Below, piece after piece: positions 1 through 9,673 of a stretch of 64,000 nucleotides of DNA. Where the stretch lies: positions 248,001-312,000 of the forward strand of contig NZ_BMER01000004.1 of assembly GCF_014636865.1 (NCBI RefSeq), given 5' to 3'. Made by a program: the position numbers and the translations under genes. The notes beneath the pieces are model-generated. The model ran no database searches and was not told the DNA's origin. It saw nothing but the letters and a program-made list of their open reading frames with translations. Source of the DNA: Parapedobacter pyrenivorans (GTDB lineage: Bacteria > Bacteroidota > Bacteroidia > Sphingobacteriales > Sphingobacteriaceae). Positions within the stretch are counted from its first letter, which is position 1. Every line of letters starts with the position of its first letter.

Positions 1-252
1 GGGGATGTGCAGGTCGCTAAGGTGAGGAACCAAGTGTTGACGGACATTGCCCCGGAGGTCGGCGACGCCACCGTAGATCATGCTGTCGTTGACGTTTTCG
101 AGCATCTGACCATAGATCATGGGGTCAATCTGGACGGGTACGTCGGGGATGTTGAGTTTTACGGTGGTAACCTGCGCGTGTACGAATAGCCCGCTGATGA
201 CCAAGGTGAAACATGGAACAAAACATTGGAAAGTAAGCGTGTGATTTTTCAT
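1..252 (-). CDS. GH51-like alpha-L-arabinofuranosidase, second tandem copy (3' end outside window)
   Basis: Only the first 84 codons are present; the gene runs off the left edge. The start ATG (250-252) overlaps the stop TGA of the upstream copy as ATGA, so translation is probably coupled. Residues 1-26 look like a signal peptide ending in VHA-Q. From the shared TTVK motif, 48 of 56 residues equal the neighbouring GH51 protein, while the signal peptides differ completely. By family it should release arabinofuranose from side chains of arabinan or arabinoxylan in the periplasm, but the catalytic residues lie outside the window and cannot be checked. Certain as a paralogue of the neighbour, less so as an active enzyme. 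Confidence 0.85.
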   Translation of the reverse strand, partial: MKNHTLTFQCFVPCFTLVISGLFVHAQVTTVKLNIPDVPVQIDPMIYGQMLENVNDSMIYGGVADLRGNVRQHLVPHLSDLHIP

Positions 253-1847
253 TTTTTGGGAATAAATTGGATAATATGTAATCCCCCAGGAGGAATTTCT
301 GTTCTAACGTGGCTGTGATGACCAACCACTGGCTCGATCCGGGGGGCGACTTCGCTGCGGTGATCACTGCTGTTGGCCGCATTGATGTTTTCGTGACTTA
401 GCATCCAGATGGATTGGGCGGTATAACCCTCTGGCGCATCGACGGTGACCGAATGTGCCGTGGCATGCGACCGGTTTACCAGCGACACCTGAAGGTGACG
501 GTTACCGGTCAGTACGGCGGCCGCGTCGATGTATGTCAGCGAATCAACAGTAAATTCCGCTTCGCGGCTGTCACCGTCTATGGTGGGTTGAATATCCATT
601 GTGGCGATGGATGGTCCGTTTACGGTGGCCTCGACCTTCATGCCTACGAGGTGCTGGCGGTAGTGCTTGAAGACGTGGTAAATCGGTGTCTGATAAGCAT
701 CGGTATCGCCCACCGTGCGGATGAGGCCATGGGCATTGACCGGAAAGATGTAGTTGGCCATGCCGACGTGGGGGCTCTGGCGGATGAAGGCATTGAGCAT
801 GCCAGCTACTACGGCGACATCAAATTGACGGCGGGGCGACTGCCGCGTAAACTTGAATGTGGTTCCTTCGTTGACGGAGTGCCGGTTGTTCCATTCGTCC
901 ACACTGAGCCGGATGGGGCGGTCGGCCCGTCCTAACTGTTCGTTCACGACGGCCAGTTGATTGCCGAGCAAGGCAAGGTGGGCTTCCATCTTAGCTGGGG
1001 CAAAGAGGGTACTGGCCGGTTGTTGGATTTCGCCGTCTTTCACCTTCGAATTGACGTAGTAGTGCTGCGTCAGGAAGTCGATCAGCCGACCGCAGGTATC
1101 CAGCACGGTTTGGTTCCACGGAATGGAACGGCCGATGCTGAGCAGTTGAAGATCGGGGTGTTGTGCGCGGATGGCGCCGGCCCAGTATTTTAACCGTGTG
1201 GCGTATTGTTCGGCGGTTTCTTTGATCCGGCCAGCCCGGCTATCGAGGTAATTTTCGTTGCCAATGCCCCAAAACTTCACGTTATAGGGTTCGGCATGGC
1301 CGTTTTGGATGCGCAATCGACCATAGGGTGTATCGGCACTGCCATTGACGTACTCGATCCAGGCAAGCGCATCGGCCACAGTAGCCCGGAACTCGGGATG
1401 CAGGCTCATGTTTAAATTGACGTAGGGTACCGTGCCCACCGCTTGGCACCATTGCAAGAACTCGTCGGTGCCGAACTGGTAGTTTTCAATGCCACCCCAG
1501 GCGAGGTTGGGCACAGTAGGACGCTTTTCCTTCGGCCCGATGCCTTTTTCCCAGTGATACTCGTACACTACTGTGCCACCGGGCCACCGCATCACGGGGA
1601 TATCTAAGTCGACCAGTTGTGGAACCAAGTGCTGACGTACGTTGCCCTGTAGGTCGGCTATGCCGCCGTAGATCATGCTGTCGTTGACGTTTTCGAGCAT
1701 TTGGCCGTAGATCATCGGATCGACCTGGACCGGCACGTCGGGAATCTCCACCTTCACGGTAGTGCGTTGTGCCTGCGCCGGCTGGCAGCCCCATAGGCAG
1801 GCCAACACGGCGAAATAGCGGATGATCGGATTGGATTTCTGTTGCAT
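249..1847 (-). CDS. alpha-L-arabinofuranosidase, glycoside hydrolase family 51
   Basis: A 532-residue protein with an N-terminal signal peptide (about residues 1-27) and a TIM-barrel followed by a beta-sandwich, as is usual for GH51. The retaining mechanism is supported by the acid/base Glu in WGIGNEN (E198) and the nucleophile Glu in VDEWN (E318). It should cleave terminal alpha-L-arabinofuranosyl groups from pentose-rich plant polysaccharide fragments, probably in the periplasm. It is the fifth gene of the operon, 26 bp after the SusD gene, and is followed by a near-identical copy through an ATGA overlap. The substrate is inferred from the family; other GH51 members include endoglucanases, but the operon gives no sign of that. 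Confidence 0.92.
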   Translation of the reverse strand: MQQKSNPIIRYFAVLACLWGCQPAQAQRTTVKVEIPDVPVQVDPMIYGQMLENVNDSMIYGGIADLQGNVRQHLVPQLVDLDIPVMRWPGGTVVYEYHWEKGIGPKEKRPTVPNLAWGGIENYQFGTDEFLQWCQAVGTVPYVNLNMSLHPEFRATVADALAWIEYVNGSADTPYGRLRIQNGHAEPYNVKFWGIGNENYLDSRAGRIKETAEQYATRLKYWAGAIRAQHPDLQLLSIGRSIPWNQTVLDTCGRLIDFLTQHYYVNSKVKDGEIQQPASTLFAPAKMEAHLALLGNQLAVVNEQLGRADRPIRLSVDEWNNRHSVNEGTTFKFTRQSPRRQFDVAVVAGMLNAFIRQSPHVGMANYIFPVNAHGLIRTVGDTDAYQTPIYHVFKHYRQHLVGMKVEATVNGPSIATMDIQPTIDGDSREAEFTVDSLTYIDAAAVLTGNRHLQVSLVNRSHATAHSVTVDAPEGYTAQSIWMLSHENINAANSSDHRSEVAPRIEPVVGHHSHVRTEIPPGGLHIIQFIPKK

Positions 1848-1873
1848 CTGTTGCTAAGTTAATGGTTCGTACC

Positions 1874-3508
1874 CTAATACCCGGGATTCGGTGTCAGGTT
1901 TTTGTTGGTCTGCAACTCGATATCCGGTATGGGCCACAGGTAGTTTGCGGCGGGATTAAACAGCCGGGTCTGGATAATGCGCATTTCGCCGGCATTGGCT
2001 ACGTGGCTATAGTCGGGCGTGCCGTTTTCATCGGTGGCTGGTGCCGACGCCAAGAATCCACGGGGAATCCGGCCATAGCAAGGGCCGTTGAGTACCTGAT
2101 TGGCGATTTTCCAGCGGATGATGTCAAAATACCGTGCGCCTTCGCCAGCGAGCTCGACTTTGCGCTCCTTGCGGATGATGGTACGTAATGCCGAGGTTGT
2201 TTGGCCGGATGCGATTTCGGGCATGTCTACCCGCCGGCGTATTTTGTTGAGGGCCGCATAGAGGCGATCATCGATCTCGCCGTTTTCGAGCTTGGCTTCG
2301 GCGTAGTTGAGCAGTACCTCTGCGTACCGGATGATGATGGGGTTGATGTCCGAGCGGGTGGCATGTTCCTCGGTGGGATCGGCATACTTCCGCCAGCAAT
2401 AGCCCGAGAAACTCGCAAAGGTATGGGTGGCATCCAGGTTGGGTACACGCGTGGCGGGCGAGACGTTGTAGTTCCAGCATTCGAGGCTGTCTTTGTGGGT
2501 CTCGAACTGGTAGCCATAGTATACCGAGCCGGGCAGGGCGATACTCATAGCCAGCCGGGGGTCGCGGTTTTCAAACGGATGCGCTGGATCATACCGGGGC
2601 GATTCATCAATAGGGAGTCCATCGGTGCAATCGTACGAGTCGATGAGTGTCTGCACGGGCATGCGGTTGCTATAGCCACCCGACATCCGGGAGCGGTAGG
2701 ACACTGGTGTTTCATGGAAGACGTCCGTGTAGTTGAACTGAATGGCCCAGATGATTTCCTTGGAGGTTTTTCCGGACCGGTGGGTGATGTCGCCATAATC
2801 GGGGTGTAGCTGGTACTGTACGCCTTCCTGCGCCATAACTTTCTCTGCGGCGGCGATGGCTTCGTCCCAACGCTCATTGTACAAAGCAACGCGCGATGCA
2901 AGCGCCCAGGCGGCGCCCTGCGGGATGGTCATCGTATTGGGCGCATTGTCTACGGGTAGCAGCACGGAGGCGGCTTCGAGTTCGTCGAGGATGAAGTCGA
3001 CCACGGTGCTTTTTGCATCGCGCGATACGTAGGCGTCGGCGAGATCCAGTGTGGTGGTGACCAGCGGTACGTCTCCATAAAATTGCGATAGGACGGCGTA
3101 GGCGTAAGCCCGGAGAAACCGTGCTTCGCCCGTGGCGCGGTCGATGACGGCCTCATTGGCCGATTCGACACGGCCGATATTGTCCAATACGAAATTGCAG
3201 CGGGCAATGACGGTGTACATCGTATTCCAGATGCTGTTTACCTGGCTTGCCGTGGGTGTTCCCCATAATGCATGTGGGGTGACATCCCGATTGGCAGCGA
3301 TATCGGAATACATGTCAAAGACAATGACATAGGGGTTTTCGCCAAACCGGAGGTTCAGCGGGCTCAGGCAGCCAACGATGGCGGCCTGCAGCTCGGCCTC
3401 GGTTTTCAGGAAGGTATCGGTAGACGGCGCGTCCAATGGGAATTTCTCCAGGTCTTTGCTACATCCGAATAGCAAGACGGTGATGAGGATAATGCATATT
3501 TTTTTCAT
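1874..3508 (-). CDS. SusD/RagB family nutrient-binding outer-membrane lipoprotein
   Basis: A 544-residue protein. The N-terminus is a lipoprotein signal with lipobox LLFGC (Cys16), so it should be anchored in the outer membrane facing outward. The helical TPR-like SusD fold is supported by the pattern ARFLRAYAYAVL near residue 130 and by the C-terminal NLTPNPGY ending common in this family. SusD proteins cap the SusC pore and bind the incoming oligosaccharide. The gene begins 10 bp after the SusC stop, and the two form one transport pair. The GH51 genes downstream suggest that the ligand is an arabinose-containing glycan. Confidence 0.95.
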   Translation of the reverse strand: MKKICIILITVLLFGCSKDLEKFPLDAPSTDTFLKTEAELQAAIVGCLSPLNLRFGENPYVIVFDMYSDIAANRDVTPHALWGTPTASQVNSIWNTMYTVIARCNFVLDNIGRVESANEAVIDRATGEARFLRAYAYAVLSQFYGDVPLVTTTLDLADAYVSRDAKSTVVDFILDELEAASVLLPVDNAPNTMTIPQGAAWALASRVALYNERWDEAIAAAEKVMAQEGVQYQLHPDYGDITHRSGKTSKEIIWAIQFNYTDVFHETPVSYRSRMSGGYSNRMPVQTLIDSYDCTDGLPIDESPRYDPAHPFENRDPRLAMSIALPGSVYYGYQFETHKDSLECWNYNVSPATRVPNLDATHTFASFSGYCWRKYADPTEEHATRSDINPIIIRYAEVLLNYAEAKLENGEIDDRLYAALNKIRRRVDMPEIASGQTTSALRTIIRKERKVELAGEGARYFDIIRWKIANQVLNGPCYGRIPRGFLASAPATDENGTPDYSHVANAGEMRIIQTRLFNPAANYLWPIPDIELQTNKNLTPNPGY

Positions 3509-3518
3509 GACCAGTCGA

Positions 3519-6500
3519 TTAGAATTTGAGGTTCAGCCCGATGTTGTACGTGGTGACCTGTGGATAATAGGCACCGTTGCTGGCGGCGGAAATCTCCGGA
3601 TCCCATCCGGGCCAGAAGCTGTCGAACGTAAAGAGGTTTTCTCCGGAAATGTACAGCCGTGCACCCTGCACGCCGATGCGCTGGATCGCTGCCTTGGGCA
3701 GGCTATAACCCAGCTGCAGATTCTTGACGCGGAGGTACGCGGCACTGCGCATCCAGAAATCGGTGTTTTGGTGATTGTGGTTTTCACCGAAGGCATACCG
3801 CGGGAATTCGGCGCTGGGCGTTTCGGGTGTCCACCGATCTTTCTGGTATTCATACGCCGTGCCACCTGCGAGAAAGGGGAGGATGGCACTGCCAGTGAGG
3901 TAGCCGTCGCGTTTGCCAACGCCCTGGAACAGTCCCGAGAGGTCGAAATTGCCGTAACCGATCGAAAGGTTGAGGCCGTAGGTGTACCGAGGGATCGTAC
4001 TGCCCAATACCTGGCGGTCGTTGTTGTTGACGATGTTGTTGCCGTCGATATCGAGGTAACGGATATCGCCCGGGGCAACCACACCGAATTGGGGCTGGGC
4101 ATGCAGGTAGTTGCCGTCGGCATCAAAATCAGCCGCTGAAAGCAGGCCCTGCGAGCGGAGCAAGAACAATGAGTTCATTGCATAGCCTTCGCGGTTGACG
4201 AGGGTGCCTGTTTGCTGGATGCCCTTGAGGTCGACCACTTTGTTGCGCACGTCCGACAGGGTGAAGGTGGCCGCGTAGCGGAATTTGCCATGGCTGTTGC
4301 CGTAATCGACTTGGAGGTCCCAGCCTTTGTTTTCGACGACACCGGCATTCTGGAATGGTGCGCCAACGCCCATGGTCTTCGGGATGCTCAGTTCGAGGAG
4401 GATGCCCCGTGTGGTTTTCTGGTAATAGTCAAACGTGACCGACAGGTTGCGGAACAATCGCACGTCCAACCCATAGTTGGCCATTTCGGTTGTTTCCCAA
4501 GAAATGTTGGTGTTGGCCAGGCTCATGATCGCTGCGCCGTTGCGCACCTCGTCGCCGGAGATGTACCGCGGATCCAACGATACGGTGGGGGCAAATGGAT
4601 AGTTGCTGCCGATTTCCTGATTGCCGAGCCTACCCCAGGAAACACGCAGTTTCAGGTCGTCCAGATAGCTTTTGGTGCCTGCCATGAAGGATTCTTCGGA
4701 TAACCGCCACCCCACGGAAAACGAAGGGAAGGTGCCCCACTTGTTGCCCTGCGCAAAGCGGGAAGAACCGTCATACCGGATGTTGGCTTCAAACAGGTAC
4801 TTGCCGAGGTAGTTGTAGTTGACCCGGCCGAAGTACGAGATTAATGTCCATTCGGTGGCTGAGCCGCCGTTGCGCATATTCTCCGAGGAACCTGCGGAAA
4901 GCACGGGATAGTCCGGGAAGAGAAAATTGTCGCGGAAGGCATTGAATACCCGGTTGCTACCGGTGAGGTACTGGTAACCGCCCAGCGCTGAAAGAGAATG
5001 CCCACCGAAATCTTTCGAATACGTAAGGGTTGCTTCGACTTGGTCCAGCCGGTCGTTGGAGGCGTCTTCGTTGAGCTCATTCAATGCGGGTACGGAAAAG
5101 CGGAGCGTTCCATTGGGATCGTAGGTCTTCACGACATTGCTGAATGAACGGGTCGTTGGCTGTTCGTACGTCGGCGCATAAGCCACGCGCGCTGTCAGTG
5201 CTTCAATGGGCTTGTACTCGAGCGAGAAGTTACCTGCGATTGGGGTACTCCGCTGCTGCCACCAACCGCCATCATAGATTATGGCGGCGGGGTTGGCTCC
5301 ATTTTGCCCCTCGGCCCACTGGCCGTTGGTGTACCGTGCGGCTTGTGTAGCCGGAAGTTTGTTCATCAGGCCGAAAACCATCCCCGTAGAGGTGCCAGCG
5401 GAGAAGGCCGCTGGACCGGCAAAATGCGAGCCGTCGGCGATGGTCTTTCGGTTGTTGTTGCGCACGTACAGGTCAAAAGAGCCACGTAGTTTGGGATTGA
5501 TCTGCACATTAGTGTTCAGGCGGAAATAATACCGCTCGAAGTTGACGTTGTCAATGAGGCCGGACTGATTGAGGTAGCCGAAGGACCCGAAAAACTGAAG
5601 TCGCTCGGTGCCGCCGGTGATGCCCAACACGTGGTTTTGCTGGATACCGCTGCCCCGCAGCACTTCTTCCTGCCAATTCACATCGGGGTAGTGGTCCGGG
5701 TCGGTAGCCTTGTTGGCGATATAGTTCTGGATATCCGTCTCTGAAAATAGGGGCGAACGACCTACATTGGTGTGGGCTTCGTTGATGAGGTTCATGTGGT
5801 CTAGTCCGCTTACGATCTTGGGCAAGTCGGTGGCTGCTTGTTTACCGACATAGGCATCGTACGACAGGGCGAACTGTCCGGACTTGCCACGTTTGGTCGT
5901 AATCAGGATGACCCCGTTGGCGGCACGTGATCCATAGATGGCCGATGAAGCGGCATCCTTCAGTACCGAGATGGATTCGATGGAAGATACATCGATATGG
6001 TCGAGCGACATCACCACCCCATCCACCAGCACCAGCGGATTGGAGTTGTTAAGTGTGCCGATACCGCGGACGCGGATCGTTCCGGCATCTACGCCAGGCT
6101 GTCCGCTGCTTTGGGTCACGGTGACACCGGGCGCCATGCCCTGCAGGGCCATGGAGGTCTGTCCGACCTGGCGTTTTGCGATTTCTTCGCCGGATACGGC
6201 CGTGACCGCACCCGTGAGGTTTACTTTCTTGGTGGTGCCGAAACCGACCACAACGACTTCATCGAGGTTGGAGACGACTGGCGTAAGCACAACCTGTAGC
6301 TGGCGGTTGCCTGTCGTGTTGACTTCTGCTGCGGCATAACCGATGAGCGAAAAAATCAGTCTCGCGTCGTCGGCGACGGTCACTTGGAACCTGCCCGACT
6401 CATCAGTGGTGGTTAAAGCTTGAGTGCTTCCCCCAAGGGTGACCGTGACGCCGGCAAGCGGCTGTGCTTGGTCGTCGGTGACCACGCCGCTTACGGGCGT

Positions 6501-6608
6501 GCGTTGCTGGGCAAACAATACCTGTAGGCTTGCTGATAGTAACAGCAAGCTGCATAGCCCGAACCGGCATATGCGTGTACGAATGGGTTTACAAATGGGT
6601 TTACTCAT
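3519..6608 (-). CDS. SusC/RagA family TonB-dependent outer-membrane receptor
   Basis: A 1029-residue transporter. The start ATG at 6608 precedes a signal peptide ending in LFAQ. The open frame continues to 7187, but that extension lies inside the MFS gene and has no protein character, so it was excluded. Domains in order: CarboxypepD-reg-like sandwich (about 38-110), TonB box and plug starting at LDEVVVVGFG (about 113), and a 22-stranded barrel ending in the aromatic residue F. It imports oligosaccharides captured by the adjacent SusD, powered by TonB/ExbBD. It sits between the MFS permease and SusD in a five-to-six-gene operon. Confidence 0.96.
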   Translation of the reverse strand: MSKPICKPIRTRICRFGLCSLLLLSASLQVLFAQQRTPVSGVVTDDQAQPLAGVTVTLGGSTQALTTTDESGRFQVTVADDARLIFSLIGYAAAEVNTTGNRQLQVVLTPVVSNLDEVVVVGFGTTKKVNLTGAVTAVSGEEIAKRQVGQTSMALQGMAPGVTVTQSSGQPGVDAGTIRVRGIGTLNNSNPLVLVDGVVMSLDHIDVSSIESISVLKDAASSAIYGSRAANGVILITTKRGKSGQFALSYDAYVGKQAATDLPKIVSGLDHMNLINEAHTNVGRSPLFSETDIQNYIANKATDPDHYPDVNWQEEVLRGSGIQQNHVLGITGGTERLQFFGSFGYLNQSGLIDNVNFERYYFRLNTNVQINPKLRGSFDLYVRNNNRKTIADGSHFAGPAAFSAGTSTGMVFGLMNKLPATQAARYTNGQWAEGQNGANPAAIIYDGGWWQQRSTPIAGNFSLEYKPIEALTARVAYAPTYEQPTTRSFSNVVKTYDPNGTLRFSVPALNELNEDASNDRLDQVEATLTYSKDFGGHSLSALGGYQYLTGSNRVFNAFRDNFLFPDYPVLSAGSSENMRNGGSATEWTLISYFGRVNYNYLGKYLFEANIRYDGSSRFAQGNKWGTFPSFSVGWRLSEESFMAGTKSYLDDLKLRVSWGRLGNQEIGSNYPFAPTVSLDPRYISGDEVRNGAAIMSLANTNISWETTEMANYGLDVRLFRNLSVTFDYYQKTTRGILLELSIPKTMGVGAPFQNAGVVENKGWDLQVDYGNSHGKFRYAATFTLSDVRNKVVDLKGIQQTGTLVNREGYAMNSLFLLRSQGLLSAADFDADGNYLHAQPQFGVVAPGDIRYLDIDGNNIVNNNDRQVLGSTIPRYTYGLNLSIGYGNFDLSGLFQGVGKRDGYLTGSAILPFLAGGTAYEYQKDRWTPETPSAEFPRYAFGENHNHQNTDFWMRSAAYLRVKNLQLGYSLPKAAIQRIGVQGARLYISGENLFTFDSFWPGWDPEISAASNGAYYPQVTTYNIGLNLKF

Positions 6609-6613
6609 TGGAT

Positions 6614-7882
6614 TTATGATTTGGTTAATGCAATTATTTCTCCCAGCCGGCCTGTAAGCAGTTGCACACAGAGCAGCGTAAATAAGTAGGCGATACCGAT
6701 GCCGATAAATATGGGTGCATAGGAAAGGTGCTGGACGGTCCAGCCGACTGATAGCTGCGAAAGGATGCCGGCAATGCCGCCCAGGGTACCGCCGATGCCG
6801 GTCAGTGTGCCCTGCACATGCCGTGGAAACACTTCGGCCGGAATGGTAATGTTGCCCCAAAGGCCGTGTCCAAGCATAACACCGGCGATGGCAACAATGG
6901 CGACGGTCATCCCTGGTGCATGGAACAGCACGGCGCAGCAGACCGGTATCAGCAGCGAAGCAAACAGCATGACGCTTTTGCGAGATCGGTTGAGTGACCA
7001 GCCCAGGTGGGTGATGAACCACCTGGGGATGATGCCGCCCAGCAACGTGCCAATCGCAAGGATGACAAAAGGAATCCAGGCAAAAAGGCCCATCTGATCG
7101 AGCGTAAGCCCTTGCTGCTCTTGAAGGTATTTGGGTATCCAGAAAATCAGAAAGTAGGTGATTGGATCGATGAAGATCCGCGCGCATAGGCAGCCCCAGG
7201 CCTGGCGCATGCGCAGGAGCTGCCAGATGCTGGTCTTGACGTCTTCCTGCGGTTGTGCCGGCTGGCCATCCAGGATGAGTTCACGTTCCTCGGGCGTGAT
7301 GCGTGGATGGTGTTGCGGAAGGACATACAGTCGTTTCCAGAACAACATCCAGATCAAGCCGAATAGTCCGGTGACTACAAAAGCGGCCTGCCAACTGAAT
7401 TGTACGGCGATGACTGACACCAGGGGGATGGCGATGGCCGCGCCTGCGGAAGAGCCTGCGTTGAGCATACCGATGGCCAGTGCGCGCTCGCGGAGCGGAA
7501 ACCACTCGGACGCCGCCTTGACACCAGCCGGGAAATTCGCTGATTCGGCGATACCCAGCAGGAACCGGAATACGGAAAACTGCATCGCTGTCTTGGCAAG
7601 GGCATGTAGGAGATTAGCAATCGACCACCCGCCAACGGCCCAGAGAAAGCTTCTGCGGGTGCCTAGCCGGTCTACCAACGTACCGCTGATGGCGTACATG
7701 ACCGTATAGCTCAGTAGGAATGACGAGGTGATATACGAATAGTCGACATCCGTGAGGTTTAGCTCGGCCTGGATCGTAGGCGCAAGTACAGAAAGCACCT
7801 GCCGATCGAGGTAGTTGAGCGTGGAGGCGAAAAAGAGCAGCGTCGCGATTCCCCAGCGGATATTACCCCTTGAATTAGCCAT
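6614..7882 (-). CDS. MFS transporter, anion:cation symporter (hexuronate transporter-like) type
   Basis: 422 residues and about twelve membrane spans. The start [11 protein letters not shown] at 7882 was chosen because the frame upstream of it (to 8029) is in the reading region of the FAD gene and lacks membrane character. The N-terminal pattern [10 protein letters not shown] and the loop motif DRLGTRRSF are typical of the ACS branch, which moves sugar acids and related anions by proton symport. It overlaps the FAD oxidoreductase gene by 8 bp and stops 5 bp before SusC. In this operon it probably takes the product of the periplasmic enzymes across the inner membrane. The sugar-acid substrate is a family expectation only. 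Confidence 0.88.
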   Translation of the reverse strand: MANSRGNIRWGIATLLFFASTLNYLDRQVLSVLAPTIQAELNLTDVDYSYITSSFLLSYTVMYAISGTLVDRLGTRRSFLWAVGGWSIANLLHALAKTAMQFSVFRFLLGIAESANFPAGVKAASEWFPLRERALAIGMLNAGSSAGAAIAIPLVSVIAVQFSWQAAFVVTGLFGLIWMLFWKRLYVLPQHHPRITPEERELILDGQPAQPQEDVKTSIWQLLRMRQAWGCLCARIFIDPITYFLIFWIPKYLQEQQGLTLDQMGLFAWIPFVILAIGTLLGGIIPRWFITHLGWSLNRSRKSVMLFASLLIPVCCAVLFHAPGMTVAIVAIAGVMLGHGLWGNITIPAEVFPRHVQGTLTGIGGTLGGIAGILSQLSVGWTVQHLSYAPIFIGIGIAYLFTLLCVQLLTGRLGEIIALTKS

Positions 7883-9371
7883 GGCTGCGGTCTTTAAATG
7901 GATTGAAATGGGATGCGCTGGCTCCCGAACCTTCCCCTTTGTTGAGTACGAGTGCCGGGTCCGCGGATTGCTGGTCGGGCATGCCGAGCAGGTATTGGCC
8001 CTGTGCGATGAGCTGTTGCCTGAGCGCAACAGTGTCTACACTGCGTACTGTACCGCCGCCCTGGTGGATGAGATTGGCCATGGCCAGCCCAGCACCTTGG
8101 CCGATGGCCATGCAGGTGGCCATGACACGGGATGAACCGAATGCAGCGTGGGTAGCCGAAATGCTCCGTCCGGCCACCAAGACGTTGTCTAACCCTTGCG
8201 GCAGCAGCGTGCGGTAGGGGATTTCGTATACGGCCTTGCCGGATCCGGTAAAGATCTGCTGCTCGCCTTCCGGCGGATGGATGTCGATGGCGAATGTGCC
8301 GCACGCAATCCCGTCGTCGAACGCGCGGTTGGCTAGCACATCATCTTCGGTGAGCTGGTAGTCGCCCCGGATGTGTCGCGTCTCCCGTACACCGACCTGC
8401 GCGCCGGTATCGAGGATGTAGGATCCTTCGAAACCGCCAACGTATTTCTGCAGGAACTTGTGGATTTCCCAGGCTTGTACGCGGGTTTCGTGTTCCGCCC
8501 GTGTGAGGTCTGCCGCATTGGTGCCATCGATACCCTGCAAGCGGGTGGCATTGACGGCAATCTGACCGTCTTGGGGCAGCTCGTAAAACAGGATGCGCGG
8601 TGCGGCGTCTTTCGGGAACTCGCCGTTTTCCATGCCTTTCTTGACCAGTTGCTTCAAACCGAGGAACGCGATGGCCCGGCTGGAATCGATCTCTTCATCG
8701 GTAGGAGCATCTTTCAGCAAATCGCGATTGTTTTTCATCCAGTTGCGGAGATTTGCCATATTGATGCCGCCGATGCGGAAAAACAAGGTCACGGGCTGCA
8801 TCGCGCCGTCTTCTTCACGCCCCTTGACAAACGGTGCACCTGCCATAGCAGCGACGTCGGCGTCCGCAGAGCAGTCAATCACGTATTTCGGGGTGATTGC
8901 CTGCCTGCCCGATTTGTTCTCGATGATGACGGAAGTGAGCTGGTTGCCCTCGCGGGTGGCGCCCACTGCCCAGGTGTGGAGCAATAGGTCCACGCCGGCC
9001 TCGTGTACCATGCGAAAGAGCAAGTACTTCATCCCCTCCGGGTCAAATGGCGTCATGGAGGCGTTGTCGAACGTCAAATCGGTGACGTGGCCCTGTGAAG
9101 ACTTGAGGTCGACCAGTCGATCGACCAGCTCCCCAGCAATGCCTCGGATAACCTGCCTGCCCTTGATGTCGTGAAAGGTAAACATCGGGTTGACCATGGC
9201 GATGGTCAAGTTCCCGCCTAGAAAACCATAGCGTTCTACCAATAATACCCGTGCGCCGTTGCGCGCCGCGGAAATGGCTGCCCCGATACCTGCTGGGCCT
9301 GCGCCCACCACCAAGACGTCTGGTGCGGCATAAACCGGAATCTGTCGTGTTGCTTCTTCAATAAATTTCAT
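7875..9371 (-). CDS. FAD-dependent oxidoreductase (FAD_oxidored, PF12831-type)
   Basis: 498 residues. An N-terminal Rossmann dinucleotide site reads [12 protein letters not shown] (GxGxxG at residues 23-28), followed by the ERYGFLGGN motif usual in this family. A C-terminal FAD-contact region reads [25 protein letters not shown]. There is no signal peptide, so it should be cytoplasmic. These enzymes are common in polysaccharide-utilisation operons, but few have an assigned reaction. It is the first gene of the operon and is joined to the MFS gene by an 8-bp overlap, so it probably acts on the imported sugar or sugar acid. The substrate is unknown. Confidence 0.85.
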   Translation of the reverse strand: MKFIEEATRQIPVYAAPDVLVVGAGPAGIGAAISAARNGARVLLVERYGFLGGNLTIAMVNPMFTFHDIKGRQVIRGIAGELVDRLVDLKSSQGHVTDLTFDNASMTPFDPEGMKYLLFRMVHEAGVDLLLHTWAVGATREGNQLTSVIIENKSGRQAITPKYVIDCSADADVAAMAGAPFVKGREEDGAMQPVTLFFRIGGINMANLRNWMKNNRDLLKDAPTDEEIDSSRAIAFLGLKQLVKKGMENGEFPKDAAPRILFYELPQDGQIAVNATRLQGIDGTNAADLTRAEHETRVQAWEIHKFLQKYVGGFEGSYILDTGAQVGVRETRHIRGDYQLTEDDVLANRAFDDGIACGTFAIDIHPPEGEQQIFTGSGKAVYEIPYRTLLPQGLDNVLVAGRSISATHAAFGSSRVMATCMAIGQGAGLAMANLIHQGGGTVRSVDTVALRQQLIAQGQYLLGMPDQQSADPALVLNKGEGSGASASHFNPFKDRSHG

Positions 9372-9375
9372 ATAA

Positions 9376-9531
9376 CTAATTTGATAAAATACATCTTAAT
9401 ACCCGACCCACGATGACGTAGCTTTCGGCGTTGATGGAAACACGGCCAATGGCACGGTTACCGAACAAAAACCTAGAATTGAAATTACCTGATAATTGCT
9501 TTATAGTTTCATAATCTGGGGCTAAACTATA
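9376..9531 (-). pseudogene. possible 3' remnant of an unidentified gene
   Basis: A 51-codon open frame without a usable start codon, ending in TAG only 4 bp before the ATG of the FAD gene. The translated centre (FGNRAIGRVSINAESYVIVG) looks protein-like, and bases 9400-9465 are G+C-richer than both flanks. This would fit the tail of a gene that once headed the operon. I do not recognise the family, and it may be chance. Confidence 0.3.
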
Positions 9532-9586
9532 TTATTTACTATTGAAAAACAAAGGTTTATAATGAGATATTTCCCAATATTTGATT

Positions 9587-9598
9587 GGGAACATTCCC
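9587..9598. promoter_or_regulatory. LacI-type operator candidate upstream of lacI gene and FAD operon
   Basis: GGGAACATTCCC is palindromic except for its two central bases, and a half site CGTTCCC follows at 9604-9610. The same core recurs upstream of susC at 20344-20359. The site lies about 50-60 bp upstream of both candidate transcription starts of this divergent region. The binding protein is inferred to be the LacI-type regulator at 9674. Confidence 0.55.
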
Positions 9599-9673
9599 GC
9601 AACCGTTCCCATATGGTGTTTTTTTTTCTGTTTTTTTTCTACATTTTTGTACCACCTAAGGATAGCACCAACT

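Larger units (their letters stand above)
9372..9673. other. divergent intergenic region between FAD gene and lacI-type gene
   Basis: 302 bp between two divergent genes. It holds a possible gene remnant (9376-9531), a weak minus-strand -7 element (CAAAGGTT, 9550-9557, one mismatch), the operator-like palindrome at 9587-9598 with an extra half site CGTTCCC (9604-9610), a long T-rich run (9617-9640) and a near-consensus plus-strand -7 element (CATTTTTG, 9642-9649, one mismatch). Confidence 0.6.

Noticed and set aside
6609-7187. N-terminal extension of the SusC frame (3519-7187)
   Set aside because: It runs antiparallel in frame through the MFS gene, has an Arg/His-rich composition, and precedes a perfect signal peptide at 6608.
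7883-8029. N-terminal extension of the MFS frame at 6614-7882
   Set aside because: It lies inside the FAD oxidoreductase gene and lacks any transporter similarity.
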